Positions 1-8,029 of a DNA stretch of 64,000 nt are shown here, one piece after another. Within the stretch, counting starts at the first letter, position 1; every line of letters begins with the position of its first letter. Made by a program: the position numbers and the translations under genes. Source of the DNA: Caccoplasma sp905210875 (GTDB lineage Bacteria; Bacteroidota; Bacteroidia; Bacteroidales; UBA11471); contig OZ007034.1 of NCBI GenBank assembly GCA_963931635.1, forward strand, positions 744,001 to 808,000. Reading direction: 5' to 3'. The notes under the pieces were generated by a model, which saw only the letters and a program-made list of their open reading frames with translations, was not told the origin of the DNA and did no database searches.

Positions 1-1268
1 AACTCAACTTCGCCGAGACCTCGACCATAGGACGCACCCTCGAAGAGAAAGGCATACGCCGTGCCCGTAACGGCGAGAGAGCCGACCTGTGCATCATCAA
101 CACCTGCTCGGTTACCGAACTGGCCGACAAGAAATGCCGGCAGGCCATTCGCCGCATCGCCCGGCAACACCCCGGGGCCCGCATCATCGTTACCGGCTGC
201 TATGCCCAACTGCAACCCCAGGAGATAGCCCGCATCCCCGGCGTCGACATGGTACTGGGTGCCGGCGAGAAGGGAGAGATAGTCCGCTATATCGACCGGC
301 TGCAAAACCCCGACGAGGCTCACCGGATATTCACCACCCCCAGTCCCGAAATCAATACCTTCGCCCCGTCGTGCTCCCGGGGCGACCGCACCCGCTACTT
401 TCTCAAAGTACAAGACGGCTGCGACTACTTTTGTTCCTACTGTACCATACCGTTTGCCCGTGGACGCAGCCGCAACGGACGCATTGCCGACCTCGTGGAG
501 CAGGCTCGCGGCGTAGCCCGGGAAGGTGGCCACGAAATTGTGCTTACGGGAGTGAACATCGGCGACTTCGGCAAGACGACGGGTGAGACCTTCTTCGATC
601 TCGTCAAGGAGCTCGAAAAAGTCGAGGGCATAGACCGCTACCGCATCTCCTCGATAGAACCCAACCTGCTGACCGACGAAATCATCGACTTCGTCGCCGC
701 ATCGAAACATTTCGCGCCCCACTTCCACATACCCCTGCAATCGGGTAGCGATGAAGTGCTGCACCTCATGCGCCGCCGCTACGACACCGCCCTCTTTGCC
801 CAGCGCATCGAGCATATCAAGCGGGTGATGCCCGACGCCTTCATCGGCGTAGACCTCATCGTGGGCATGCGTGGCGAGACCGACGAACGTTTTGAAGCGT
901 CGGCCCGTTTTGTCGACAGCCTCGACATCTCTCAGCTGCACGTCTTCACCTACTCCGAACGGCCGGGCACCCAAGCCCTGAAAATAGAGCCCATAGTTCC
1001 TCAGGAGATACGCCACGAACGCTGCCGCCACATGCTCGAAATATCGGGACGGAAACTGCATGACTTCTACGCCTCGCAAAGAGGCAAAGTGCGCCCCGTA
1101 CTCTTTGAACACCCGGCCAAGAACGCTCCCTTGCACGGCTTTACCGACAACTATGTGCGCATAGAGCTTCCCTACGAAAAGAGCCTTATCAACACCGTGC
1201 GCAACGTCGAATTGGGCGATTTCATCGAAAAAACCGACACTCCCGCCCTACACGCCAAACTCCTGTAA
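1..1268 (+). CDS. mtaB: tRNA (N6-L-threonylcarbamoyladenosine(37)-C2)-methylthiotransferase MtaB, 5' partial
   Basis: Radical-SAM methylthiotransferase that converts t6A37 to ms2t6A in tRNAs reading ANN codons. The frame is open from base 3 and begins LNFAETSTIGR, so only about a dozen residues are missing at the left edge, including the first cysteine of the N-terminal cluster (normally in GCKLN). The other two cluster cysteines are present in NTCSVTE and GCYAQ. The radical-SAM motif CDYFCSYC lies near base 420 and a TRAM-like RNA-binding tail ends the protein. The ATG at 249 is internal. The next gene starts 3 bp after the stop, which suggests co-transcription. The family call is firm; MtaB rather than MiaB follows from the LNFAETS start and overall resemblance. 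Confidence 0.93.
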   Translation, partial: LNFAETSTIGRTLEEKGIRRARNGERADLCIINTCSVTELADKKCRQAIRRIARQHPGARIIVTGCYAQLQPQEIARIPGVDMVLGAGEKGEIVRYIDRLQNPDEAHRIFTTPSPEINTFAPSCSRGDRTRYFLKVQDGCDYFCSYCTIPFARGRSRNGRIADLVEQARGVAREGGHEIVLTGVNIGDFGKTTGETFFDLVKELEKVEGIDRYRISSIEPNLLTDEIIDFVAASKHFAPHFHIPLQSGSDEVLHLMRRRYDTALFAQRIEHIKRVMPDAFIGVDLIVGMRGETDERFEASARFVDSLDISQLHVFTYSERPGTQALKIEPIVPQEIRHERCRHMLEISGRKLHDFYASQRGKVRPVLFEHPAKNAPLHGFTDNYVRIELPYEKSLINTVRNVELGDFIEKTDTPALHAKLL

Positions 1269-1271
1269 GCC

Positions 1272-2168
1272 ATGAAACCAGAGACCCTGCAAAACATACT
1301 TCTAGCGCCCCTCGGGCTCATGATTCACGCCGTGGCGCATCTACCACTGCGGGTTCTCTTTATCCTCTCCGACCTGCTCTACCTGCTGGTATATCATGTC
1401 GTGCGTTACCGCCGGCACATGGTGCGGAAAAACCTGCAAAACTCCTTTCCCCACGAGAGCGAGCATTACCGCCACCGCATCGAGCGCCGCTTTTACCGGC
1501 ACTTCTGCGACTACTTTTTCGAAACCATCAAACTGCTGCACATCTCCGACAGGCAGATGCGCCGCCGCATGCAATTTGTCAACTCGGAACTGCTCGAATC
1601 TGAACTTAACAGCAGGCGCTCGGTCATCATGATGCTGGGACACTACGGCAACTGGGAATACATCTCTTCCATATCGCTGTGGATAGACACTCCCAACGCC
1701 CGACTGGGGCAGATATACCGACCGTTGAAAAACAAATGGTTCGACCGGCTGTTCCTGCAAATACGTTCCCGGTTTGGCCTCACCTGCATACCCAAGGCCA
1801 ACACCTTGCGCGACCTGCTTTCGGTAAGAGCCTCGGGCCGACAATCGGGCACCGGATTCATCGCCGACCAGACTCCCTCGCCGGCCAATATCCACCACTG
1901 GATAACCTTTCTCAACCAGGACACTCCCGTACTCACCGGCGGAGAGACCATCGCCAAGAAACTCGACATGGACGTCATGTACTTCGACGTGGAGAAGATA
2001 AAACGGGGCTACTACCGGGCCACCATCAAGAAAATCGAACTCGACCCGCGCTCCTGTCCCGACTTTGAAATCACCGACCGCTACATGGCTCTCATGGAAG
2101 AGACCATACGGCGGGCGCCCGAATACTGGCTCTGGACCCATAACCGCTGGAAACATCGCCACCTATAA
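1272..2168 (+). CDS. Lipid A biosynthesis acyltransferase (LpxL/HtrB family)
   Basis: Inner-membrane acyltransferase expected to add a secondary acyl chain to the lipid A precursor. The 298-residue protein has a hydrophobic N-terminal stretch (about residues 8-45) and the family motif HX4E in MLGHYGNWEY near residue 120, which supplies the catalytic His and Glu. Length is normal for the family. It starts 3 bp after mtaB and is followed 9 bp later by a glycosyltransferase, so the three genes look like one transcription unit. Whether lauroyl, myristoyl or a branched acyl chain is transferred cannot be read from sequence. Confidence 0.9.
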   Translation: MKPETLQNILLAPLGLMIHAVAHLPLRVLFILSDLLYLLVYHVVRYRRHMVRKNLQNSFPHESEHYRHRIERRFYRHFCDYFFETIKLLHISDRQMRRRMQFVNSELLESELNSRRSVIMMLGHYGNWEYISSISLWIDTPNARLGQIYRPLKNKWFDRLFLQIRSRFGLTCIPKANTLRDLLSVRASGRQSGTGFIADQTPSPANIHHWITFLNQDTPVLTGGETIAKKLDMDVMYFDVEKIKRGYYRATIKKIELDPRSCPDFEITDRYMALMEETIRRAPEYWLWTHNRWKHRHL

Positions 2169-2177
2169 TTCCGTCTT

Positions 2178-3176
2178 ATGAAAAAAGTCGCTGTCGTCAT
2201 ACTCAACTGGAACGGACTCAACCTGCTGAAAGAGTTCCTCCCCTCGGTGTGCGCCTATACACCGGCCGACATGGCCGATGTCGTAGTGGCCGACAACGGG
2301 TCGACCGACGGCTCGGTCGACTGGCTCAAAACGCATCACCCCGAAGTGGTAGTACTGGAAATGAAAGAGAATCACGGCTATGCCCGCGGATACAACCTGG
2401 CCATCAAACAACTGACACACCCCTATATCGTGCTGCTCAACTCCGACGTCGAAGCCTCTCCCGAGTGGCTTGAACCGCTTGTCGACTTCTGCGAAAACCA
2501 CCCCGACGTGGGAGCCTGCCAGCCCAAACTGCTGGCCTACCGCAACAAAAAAGCCTTTGAGTATGCCGGGGCCGCAGGCGGATTTCTCGATAAATACGGC
2601 TATCCCTACTGCCGTGGCCGCATCTTCTTTACCATAGAAAACGACGAAGGGCAATACGATACACCGGCCGAGATATTCTGGGCCACCGGGGCCTGTCTCT
2701 TTATCCGCCGCGAGGTCTACCTCAAAGCCGGAGGCCTCGACGAGAGCTTCTTTGCCCACATGGAGGAAATAGACCTGTGCTGGCGTGTAAAAATCCTGGG
2801 ATACAAAATCTGCACCGTCCCACAAAGCCGCATGTATCACCTCGGCGGTGCCACCCTGTCGGCCACCGAACCGCGGAAGACCTATCTCAACTTCCGCAAC
2901 AACCTGCTCATGCTCTACAAAAACCTGCCGCGCCGTGAGGGACGGTGGCTGCTCCTCATCAGGCGGCTGCTCGATACCGTCGCACTGGCCCGCTATATGG
3001 CAGCCGGAGAGTGGAAGCACGCCCAGGCCGTGTGGCTCGCCCACTGCCACTACCGCAAAGAGCGCAAGCGCTATCACGAGCAACCGGCCGTCAACCTGCT
3101 GAAAGAGACACCCGAGGGGCGACGCAACATCGTTGTCGACTACTTTATTCGCGGCCGACACATCTATCACCCTTAA
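2178..3176 (+). CDS. Glycosyltransferase family 2
   Basis: Inverting GT-A sugar transferase, probably acting at the cytoplasmic membrane on a surface glycan. It opens with the GT2 nucleotide-sugar binding start VAVVILNWNG, has DNGSTDGS near residue 40, and a metal-binding DxD-like motif in LLNSDVEAS near residue 90. WATGACLFIRRE and the acceptor-side ED-like region around FFAHMEEIDLCWR follow. The C-terminal 70 residues are basic with no clear membrane segment. It sits behind the LpxL-type acyltransferase, which fits a lipopolysaccharide-related role, but donor and acceptor are unknown. Confidence 0.9.
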   Translation: MKKVAVVILNWNGLNLLKEFLPSVCAYTPADMADVVVADNGSTDGSVDWLKTHHPEVVVLEMKENHGYARGYNLAIKQLTHPYIVLLNSDVEASPEWLEPLVDFCENHPDVGACQPKLLAYRNKKAFEYAGAAGGFLDKYGYPYCRGRIFFTIENDEGQYDTPAEIFWATGACLFIRREVYLKAGGLDESFFAHMEEIDLCWRVKILGYKICTVPQSRMYHLGGATLSATEPRKTYLNFRNNLLMLYKNLPRREGRWLLLIRRLLDTVALARYMAAGEWKHAQAVWLAHCHYRKERKRYHEQPAVNLLKETPEGRRNIVVDYFIRGRHIYHP

Positions 3177-3262
3177 ATGTCAAGGAAAGAAATTCGCTTA
3201 CACCAACACTCTCCGCATGTAACATCAGGCGGAGAGCGGCTTAATGTTGACCCGAGCCAGGC

Positions 3263-3919
3263 TTACTCCGCCTCACGTTCGAGTGCAAGCGTCAATACAA
3301 AATCGCAAAAACAGCTGCAAAAGAGTACAAACCGACGATTCTTGCCGGCACAATATGCTTCAGCCTCAAACCGCCGGACATCAGTGGTGCGCACATACTC
3401 AAAAGGCATCACACGCAGGTGCTGTGAAAAATCGACTCCCTCGGCACCCAGCACTTTATAAACAGCCTCTTTGGCCGACCACAGCAACGTAGCCGCATCG
3501 GCAGCTCCATCGCTCGCCGAGAGCCACTCGCGCTCCCGCTCCGACAAGAAACGCGCCGCAGCCCGCAGCGGCCTCGCACTCCACCGTTCCACATCGATAC
3601 CAACCGGGCGCGACGATACCGCCACAGCCACCCACCCGCGGGTGTGCGAAATAGAAATATGAGCCGATTCATCGAAAATTTTGGGCTTTCCCTGCGACGT
3701 ATAAACCACCGGAGCCGACACCCCCAGCCGCAACAAGGCCAGGCGGGAAGCCAAGCGTTCGCACCGCCGGGTGGCATGGGCCACACCGGTCAGCGCCTCA
3801 TCGGCCAGCCGTCTCGTCCCGGTAGGGAATAAAGCGTAGAGAGTCGACTCATCTTCGACAAGATGCCACAGAGCGACACGCACCCCCGGCACCGGCTCGT
3901 ATACGTTACTGATGGGCAT
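3263..3919 (-). CDS. 4'-phosphopantetheinyl transferase superfamily protein
   Basis: Transfers the phosphopantetheine arm of CoA to a serine of a carrier protein. The 218-residue Sfp-like protein carries the two signatures of the family: GIDVE (Asp109, Glu111, magnesium binding) and WSAKEAVYK (Lys150, Glu151). An earlier ISHTRGWVAVA block matches the CoA-binding region. The start overlaps the end of gldD by 14 bp, so it is translated from the ssb-gldE-gldD side operon. Two-domain Sfp-type length suggests broad carrier-protein use rather than AcpS; the substrate is not identifiable. Confidence 0.9.
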   Translation of the reverse strand: MPISNVYEPVPGVRVALWHLVEDESTLYALFPTGTRRLADEALTGVAHATRRCERLASRLALLRLGVSAPVVYTSQGKPKIFDESAHISISHTRGWVAVAVSSRPVGIDVERWSARPLRAAARFLSEREREWLSASDGAADAATLLWSAKEAVYKVLGAEGVDFSQHLRVMPFEYVRTTDVRRFEAEAYCAGKNRRFVLFCSCFCDFVLTLALEREAE

Positions 3920-4502
3920 GAACAGAGGTATATTGCAAGGTTTCTATCAGATGGGCCACATCGTCGGCAATATATCCGACAACAGGGGCTACCGAATCGC
4001 TGCGCACAGGGGCATCGAAATAGAGCGCCCCCCTGAAAAGAGAGGAGACACTGTCGGTTACCTCAAACTGCAAAGGGGTGGCAGCCTCTCCCGACAGGTA
4101 ATAGAGATACGCATGTACCCGCCGGCTCTCATCGTCGTAACGCTGTACCGAAATCGAGGGCGACTTGGAGGCGTGCACATATACCAGTTCGCGGCTCTCG
4201 GCCAGGCGGGCATCGCGGGTCTCGGGTGTAAGAGCCATATAGCTGCACCACAGCGTGGCCCCGTAATGGGGATAGACAATGTTGAGCCAGGCTGGCGAAG
4301 TGGAGTCGGCCTCGGCAACGGCCTGCGAGGGAATCTCAAATGTCAGGGGAAAGCGGGGAGAAAACGCACGATAGAGAGTATCGGTCCGATCAATGCGCAT
4401 GAAACCCTCGGGACGCGGCACACCTTCCCGGCCCTGCCGGCACGAGACGGCTGCGAGCATACAGGCCAACGCCAGCAGAAGGGTGATGCGGGGTCTACTC
4501 AT
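3906..4502 (-). CDS. gldD: Gliding motility lipoprotein GldD homologue
   Basis: Outer-membrane-associated lipoprotein of the GldD family, known as a gliding and type IX secretion accessory in Flavobacterium and retained in non-gliding Bacteroidales. Start chosen at ATG 4502, which overlaps the gldE stop by 8 bp; an in-frame upstream ATG at 4529 lies deep inside gldE. The 198-residue product has a short signal peptide and lipobox AAVSC with the lipidated Cys near residue 21. Family-typical blocks include NIVYPHYGATLWCSY and LYFDAPVRSDS. It overlaps the downstream phosphopantetheinyl transferase by 14 bp. Family assignment rests on gene order and these blocks. Confidence 0.88.
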   Translation of the reverse strand: MSRPRITLLLALACMLAAVSCRQGREGVPRPEGFMRIDRTDTLYRAFSPRFPLTFEIPSQAVAEADSTSPAWLNIVYPHYGATLWCSYMALTPETRDARLAESRELVYVHASKSPSISVQRYDDESRRVHAYLYYLSGEAATPLQFEVTDSVSSLFRGALYFDAPVRSDSVAPVVGYIADDVAHLIETLQYTSVHAHQ

Positions 4503-5829
4503 CGTCTTTGTCGCACGTTTTATCTTCAAAAGTGACCTTTACCTTGCCGATGCGGTATTTGTCGATGTCGAGTACCTGAAAGCAGAAGCGCCCCATGCGT
4601 ATGGTATCGAGAGGCTTGGGAAAATCTTCCGTGGCAAAAAGCACCAGTCCGGCCAGCGTCTCCACATCATCGTCAACTCCAAACTCCGACGGGTCGGCGC
4701 CCGTCACCTCATAAAAATCTTCCAGCGGTATCTTCGACTGGAACACATACTGATGGTCGTCGATGCGGGTATAGAGGGGCTCGTCGTCGTCATACTCATC
4801 GCTGATTTCGCCCACAATCTCTTCCAGCACATCTTCGAGCGTAACAATACCAGAGGTGCCGCCAAACTCATCGACCACCACCGCCATGTGTATCCGTTGG
4901 CGGCGGAAATCTTCGAGCAACTCGTCGATGGGCTTCTCTTCCGAGACAAAATAGGCCGGGCGCAGCAGGTGGCGCCAATCGAAATCGTCGCCCCGCGAAA
5001 GGTAGGGCAAGAGGTCCTTGATGTATATGATACCCTTGATATTGTCTTGCGAACCGTCATAGACAGGAATACGCGAATAGCCCGTATCGACCACCACCCG
5101 CAGAAGCGACGGGAAATCGATGTGAATATCGACATCGGTAAGGTCGGTGCGGGCGGTCATAATCTCCTGCGCCGTCTTGTCGCCGAAGTGTACGATATCC
5201 TGCAACAGTTCCTTCTCCTCACCCGAGGCAGCCTGCGTCATCTCCACGGCATGCGAAAGCTCGTCCATCGAGATGGCCGGTTCCTTGTGACCAAAACGGC
5301 GTTCGATATACGATGCCATACCCACCATCACGCGGGAGACCCCGCTCAACGTCCTTTCGAGCAGCGTCATCACCGGCACCGACCGCCGTGCCATGGTCAG
5401 GGCATTCTGTCGGGCATAGACCTTTGGCATTATTTCTCCGAAAAGCAATATCAGAAAGGCAAAAAGCAAAAACGCCAATGTATACACCAGCCACGGATAC
5501 AGGGAAAAATCAAAAATATCGGTCAGAAAAAATATTCCGGCCATGATGACGGCCATGTTGGCCAGATTGTTCACGATAAAAATCTCGGCCAACAGTCGTG
5601 GCGACCGTTGCACCAACTCTCCCACACGAGAATCACGAGGCGACTCCCCGGCTTCTATCTTCTCCATATCTCGGGAAGAGAGTGAACAGAATGCTATTTC
5701 TGATGCCGACATAAATGCCGACACGCCCAAAAAGAAAAGAGATAAAACAAGATACAAGGCATTGCTCCATGTCACCGGAGCAATCTCAATCGAAGCCCAA
5801 AAGCTCGATAAGAAACTATCAGGGTCCAA
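4495..5829 (-). CDS. gldE: Gliding motility-associated protein GldE (CNNM/CBS/CorC family)
   Basis: Membrane protein of the CorC/HlyC superfamily. An N-terminal CNNM (DUF21) domain with about three to four hydrophobic segments spans residues 20-170. A CBS-domain pair follows (around TARTDLTDVDIHIDF and IHMAVVVDEFGGTSG), then a C-terminal CorC_HlyC domain ending in an acidic tail. The reading frame begins at a TTG codon (5827-5829) giving MDPDSFL; no ATG precedes the first membrane segment, so TTG is the best start. It is paired with gldD as in other Bacteroidota. Ion transport is the superfamily's suggested role; the precise function of GldE is not settled. Confidence 0.88.
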   Translation of the reverse strand: MDPDSFLSSFWASIEIAPVTWSNALYLVLSLFFLGVSAFMSASEIAFCSLSSRDMEKIEAGESPRDSRVGELVQRSPRLLAEIFIVNNLANMAVIMAGIFFLTDIFDFSLYPWLVYTLAFLLFAFLILLFGEIMPKVYARQNALTMARRSVPVMTLLERTLSGVSRVMVGMASYIERRFGHKEPAISMDELSHAVEMTQAASGEEKELLQDIVHFGDKTAQEIMTARTDLTDVDIHIDFPSLLRVVVDTGYSRIPVYDGSQDNIKGIIYIKDLLPYLSRGDDFDWRHLLRPAYFVSEEKPIDELLEDFRRQRIHMAVVVDEFGGTSGIVTLEDVLEEIVGEISDEYDDDEPLYTRIDDHQYVFQSKIPLEDFYEVTGADPSEFGVDDDVETLAGLVLFATEDFPKPLDTIRMGRFCFQVLDIDKYRIGKVKVTFEDKTCDKDDE

Positions 5830-6000
5830 ACAGATATATTTTAGTTAGACATGCGGTCGGGCCCTTGCCCGTCGCGGCACGACCTCTCCCGACATCGTCG
5901 AGACTTTTCGTTCATACCATTTGCAAAACTAACGATATTTTATCATCAATACCGTAGCAGTCTCAGATTTAATATATTTTCACCATCTTCATTGCTATCA

Positions 6001-6037
6001 AAAAAATGACGGGACTACAAAAGATTGTAGTCCCGTC
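6001..6037 (-). terminator. Intrinsic terminator of the decayed gene
   Basis: Perfect 12-bp inverted repeat GACGGGACTACA / TGTAGTCCCGTC (arms 6008-6019 and 6026-6037) with a 6-nt loop. On the minus strand it is followed by ATTTTTTT. It lies 20 bp past the stop of the remnant at 6057 and belongs to that gene, not to ssb. Confidence 0.85.
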
Positions 6038-6056
6038 GGAAAAAGAAGGAATTCAT

Positions 6057-6230
6057 TCAATTGAGCAAAATCTTCTTCCTTCCTACAACATACATACCTC
6101 TTTCATTCATTTCGCGCATATTCGTTCCTGCTCTCACCTTCAAACACGCGACCTTGCCATCAATCATCGGCATAAACTTTTATACGGACGACATCAACTT
6201 TCTTACAAAGAGAATAATATTTTCAACAAA
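6057..6230 (-). pseudogene. Decayed 3' end of a secreted protein with a T9SS-like C-terminal tail
   Basis: On the minus strand the last frame before the stop at 6057-6059 reads DGKVACLKVRAGTNMREM, then NERGMYVVGRKKILLN. This has the shape of Bacteroidota C-terminal sorting tails (V-Y-x-x-x-G-K, then a G-M/I-Y-V-V segment and a basic end). The upstream half, VDVVRIKVYADD, is in another frame and meets it at a one-base shift near 6165-6170; a stop lies further up near 6235. No start or upstream domain survives. An intact terminator follows. The 1140-residue surface protein at 34849 ends in a similar tail. The reading is mine from residue pattern, not from a database search. Confidence 0.6.
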
Positions 6231-6550
6231 AGAATTGCAGCTATACAAATCAATTCCCCTACAACAAATATTTTGCCAAACGCCCCCTCAGATGACCGAC
6301 AGGGAAAAAAAGTAGTTCTTTCATATGTAGATATTAATAAAATTAAACTCTAAGCATACTTTAGCGATAATAAGACCGATTAAAAAAAATTAGCACGCTT
6401 AGATATGATTATAAAAGAGATAATGTGATGTACAAAAATATATAAAGACACAATAAAGAGCAAACTTTATTGTAAAAATTTTATCAAAAAACTGTTTTTT
6501 CCTTCTAACAGAATCTCCTTTCGGAATATTTTCAAGAGTAAATTTAAAAC

Positions 6551-6583
6551 AAAAAGGGCTGCACGAAAGTTCATGCAGCCCTT
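6551..6583 (-). terminator. Terminator of ssb
   Basis: Inverted repeat AAGGGCTGCA / TGCAGCCCTT (6554-6563 and 6574-6583), 10-nt loop, followed on the minus strand by a T run. It begins 25 bp past the ssb stop. Confidence 0.85.
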
Positions 6584-6607
6584 CATTGTGTGGGAAGTTC
6601 GGAAATA

Positions 6608-7063
6608 TCAGAAAGGCAGGTCGTCGGTAACGTCACCGGGAGTGAAGGTGGGAGCCTTGGGGGCGGCGGGTTGCGACGGGGCTGCCGAGGGAGTGGCGGG
6701 TGCATCGCCCATGCCCGTCTGCGGCTGGTCGCCACGACGGCCCAGGAGCTGCATGTTGTCGGCATAAATCTCGGTGATGTAACGGGTGGCACCGTCTACC
6801 TCGTAGGAACGGGTGCGAATACGCCCCTCGATATAGAGCTGCGTACCCTTGCGCACATATTTCTCGGCTGTCTCGGCCAGGCCGCGCCACATCACGATGT
6901 TGTGCCACTCGGTACGTTCGGGAACCTCCACACCCGAGCGGGTGGTATAGCCGCGCTCGCTGGTAGCCAGCGGGAAGTTGGCCACGGCCACATTGTTGTC
7001 GACATATCTCACTTCGGGGTCTTTGCCCACGTTGCCGATGAGAATCACTTTATTGACTGACAT
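6608..7063 (-). CDS. ssb: Single-stranded DNA-binding protein
   Basis: OB-fold protein that coats single-stranded DNA in replication and repair. Start taken at ATG 7063 (MSVNKVILIGNVGKDPEVRYV), the conserved SSB opening; the upstream ATG at 7111 adds an unrelated leader. The 151-residue protein has the DNA-binding fold over residues 1-110 (including TEWHNIVMWRGLAETAEKYV and GTQLYIEGRIRTRSY), a Pro/Ala-rich linker, and the acidic tip DDLPF that recruits partner proteins. It has its own terminator. Confidence 0.96.
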   Translation of the reverse strand: MSVNKVILIGNVGKDPEVRYVDNNVAVANFPLATSERGYTTRSGVEVPERTEWHNIVMWRGLAETAEKYVRKGTQLYIEGRIRTRSYEVDGATRYITEIYADNMQLLGRRGDQPQTGMGDAPATPSAAPSQPAAPKAPTFTPGDVTDDLPF

Positions 7064-7181
7064 ATTTTTTCGATTTTGGTTTCCCTGCAAAGATACACGA
7101 AAGAGGGGCAACCGCCAACCGTGTGTTCCAATTTCTTTTCAACACTCTTTTCAACCGCCCTATCCAGGAAGGTGCGGCACG

Positions 7182-7230
7182 GAAAAAGTAGCGGCGGGTG
7201 GGAAAGCCTGTAAACTTTCCTTCCCGCCGG
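7182..7230 (-). terminator. Terminator at the end of the arginine operon
   Basis: Imperfect hairpin with arms at 7191-7205 and 7214-7230 (CCGGCGGGAAGGAAAG against CTTTCCCACCCGCCGC on the minus strand), followed on that strand by ACTTTTTCC. It lies just past the proC stop. Confidence 0.65.
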
Positions 7231-7256
7231 AAAAACGGAACGACACACGGCCCGCC

Positions 7257-8027
7257 TCAGAGACAGGCTTTCATGGCACGAATAACGGCCGATGAAAAAC
7301 CGGCATGGTCGAGCTCGTTGAGCCCCTTGATGGTGACTCCGCCGGGGGTGGTTACCTTGTCTATCTCAATGGCAGGGTGGGTATCGTTGTTGAGTATCAG
7401 CTCGGCAGCCCCCTTCACCGACTCGGCAATCATTTTCATGGCAGCCTGCGGAGCAATGCCCATCTCGACACCGGCCTCGGTGGCGGCATGGATATACTTC
7501 AACACATAGGCAATGCCGCAGGAGGTGAGAATCATGGCGGCATTCATCTGCGACTCGGGAATCATCATGGCGAGCCCCAGTTCGTTGAAGAGAGAGAGTA
7601 CCGTCTGTTCCTGCTCGGGCGAGGCGTTGCGCGAGGCAATGAGAGTCATGCTGGCCAACTCCGATATGGCGGTGTTGGGTATCATGCGGAAAATCGTGCG
7701 GCTATCGCCCAGCACCTCTACCAAGTGTTCGAAAGTCACGCCGGCAGCTATCGATACAACGACATGGTCGGGACGGAAGGTTATGTCGCCGGCCACCGAA
7801 TCGACCAGCCACGGCTTCACGGCAAGAATCACCCACTGGGCGGCATCGACGGCCGTCTGGTTGCAGGTTGTGGTATTGATGGCCGGGTTGAAGCGGGTGA
7901 GCGCATCGAGTTTCGCAGCCGAGGGGTCGGCTACCCAGATGTCGCAGGGAGCGACCACCGTGCCGCGCGACAACCCGCGGGCTATGGCTCCCCCCATGTT
8001 TCCGGCACCTATAATGGCTATTTTCAT
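7257..8027 (-). CDS. proC: Pyrroline-5-carboxylate reductase
   Basis: NAD(P)H-dependent reduction of pyrroline-5-carboxylate to proline, in the cytoplasm. The 256-residue protein opens with the Rossmann motif IAIIGAGNMGGAIARGL, has VILAVKPW near residue 68, and the C-terminal dimerisation helices with the family block SPGGVT-like TTPGGVTIKGL near residue 225. It starts 2 bp from the argD stop and is the last gene of the arginine operon, which makes sense because ornithine can feed proline synthesis. Confidence 0.95.
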   Translation of the reverse strand: MKIAIIGAGNMGGAIARGLSRGTVVAPCDIWVADPSAAKLDALTRFNPAINTTTCNQTAVDAAQWVILAVKPWLVDSVAGDITFRPDHVVVSIAAGVTFEHLVEVLGDSRTIFRMIPNTAISELASMTLIASRNASPEQEQTVLSLFNELGLAMMIPESQMNAAMILTSCGIAYVLKYIHAATEAGVEMGIAPQAAMKMIAESVKGAAELILNNDTHPAIEIDKVTTPGGVTIKGLNELDHAGFSSAVIRAMKACL

Positions 8028-8029
8028 GA

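Larger units (their letters stand above)
5830..6607. other. 778-bp AT-rich gap between gldE and ssb
   Basis: In many Bacteroidota ssb and gldE are close neighbours; here they are separated by AT-rich DNA. The part next to gldE (5830-6000) is leader without a convincing promoter match. 6001-6230 holds a terminator and a decayed gene end. From 6231 to 6550 I see only short broken frames and A/T runs, with no coding pattern on either strand. 6551-6583 is the ssb terminator. Confidence 0.7.

Noticed and set aside
2163..3170. 335-aa minus-strand open frame
   Set aside because: Antisense to the GT2 gene over its whole length with no domain of its own.
3209..3236. 8-bp inverted repeat CTCTCCGC / GCGGAGAG between convergent genes
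   Set aside because: No T run on either strand, so it is not supported as a terminator.
6006..6353. 115-aa plus-strand open frame in the ssb-gldE gap
   Set aside because: It crosses the terminator hairpin, has no family resemblance, and lies opposite the better-supported gene remnant on the minus strand.
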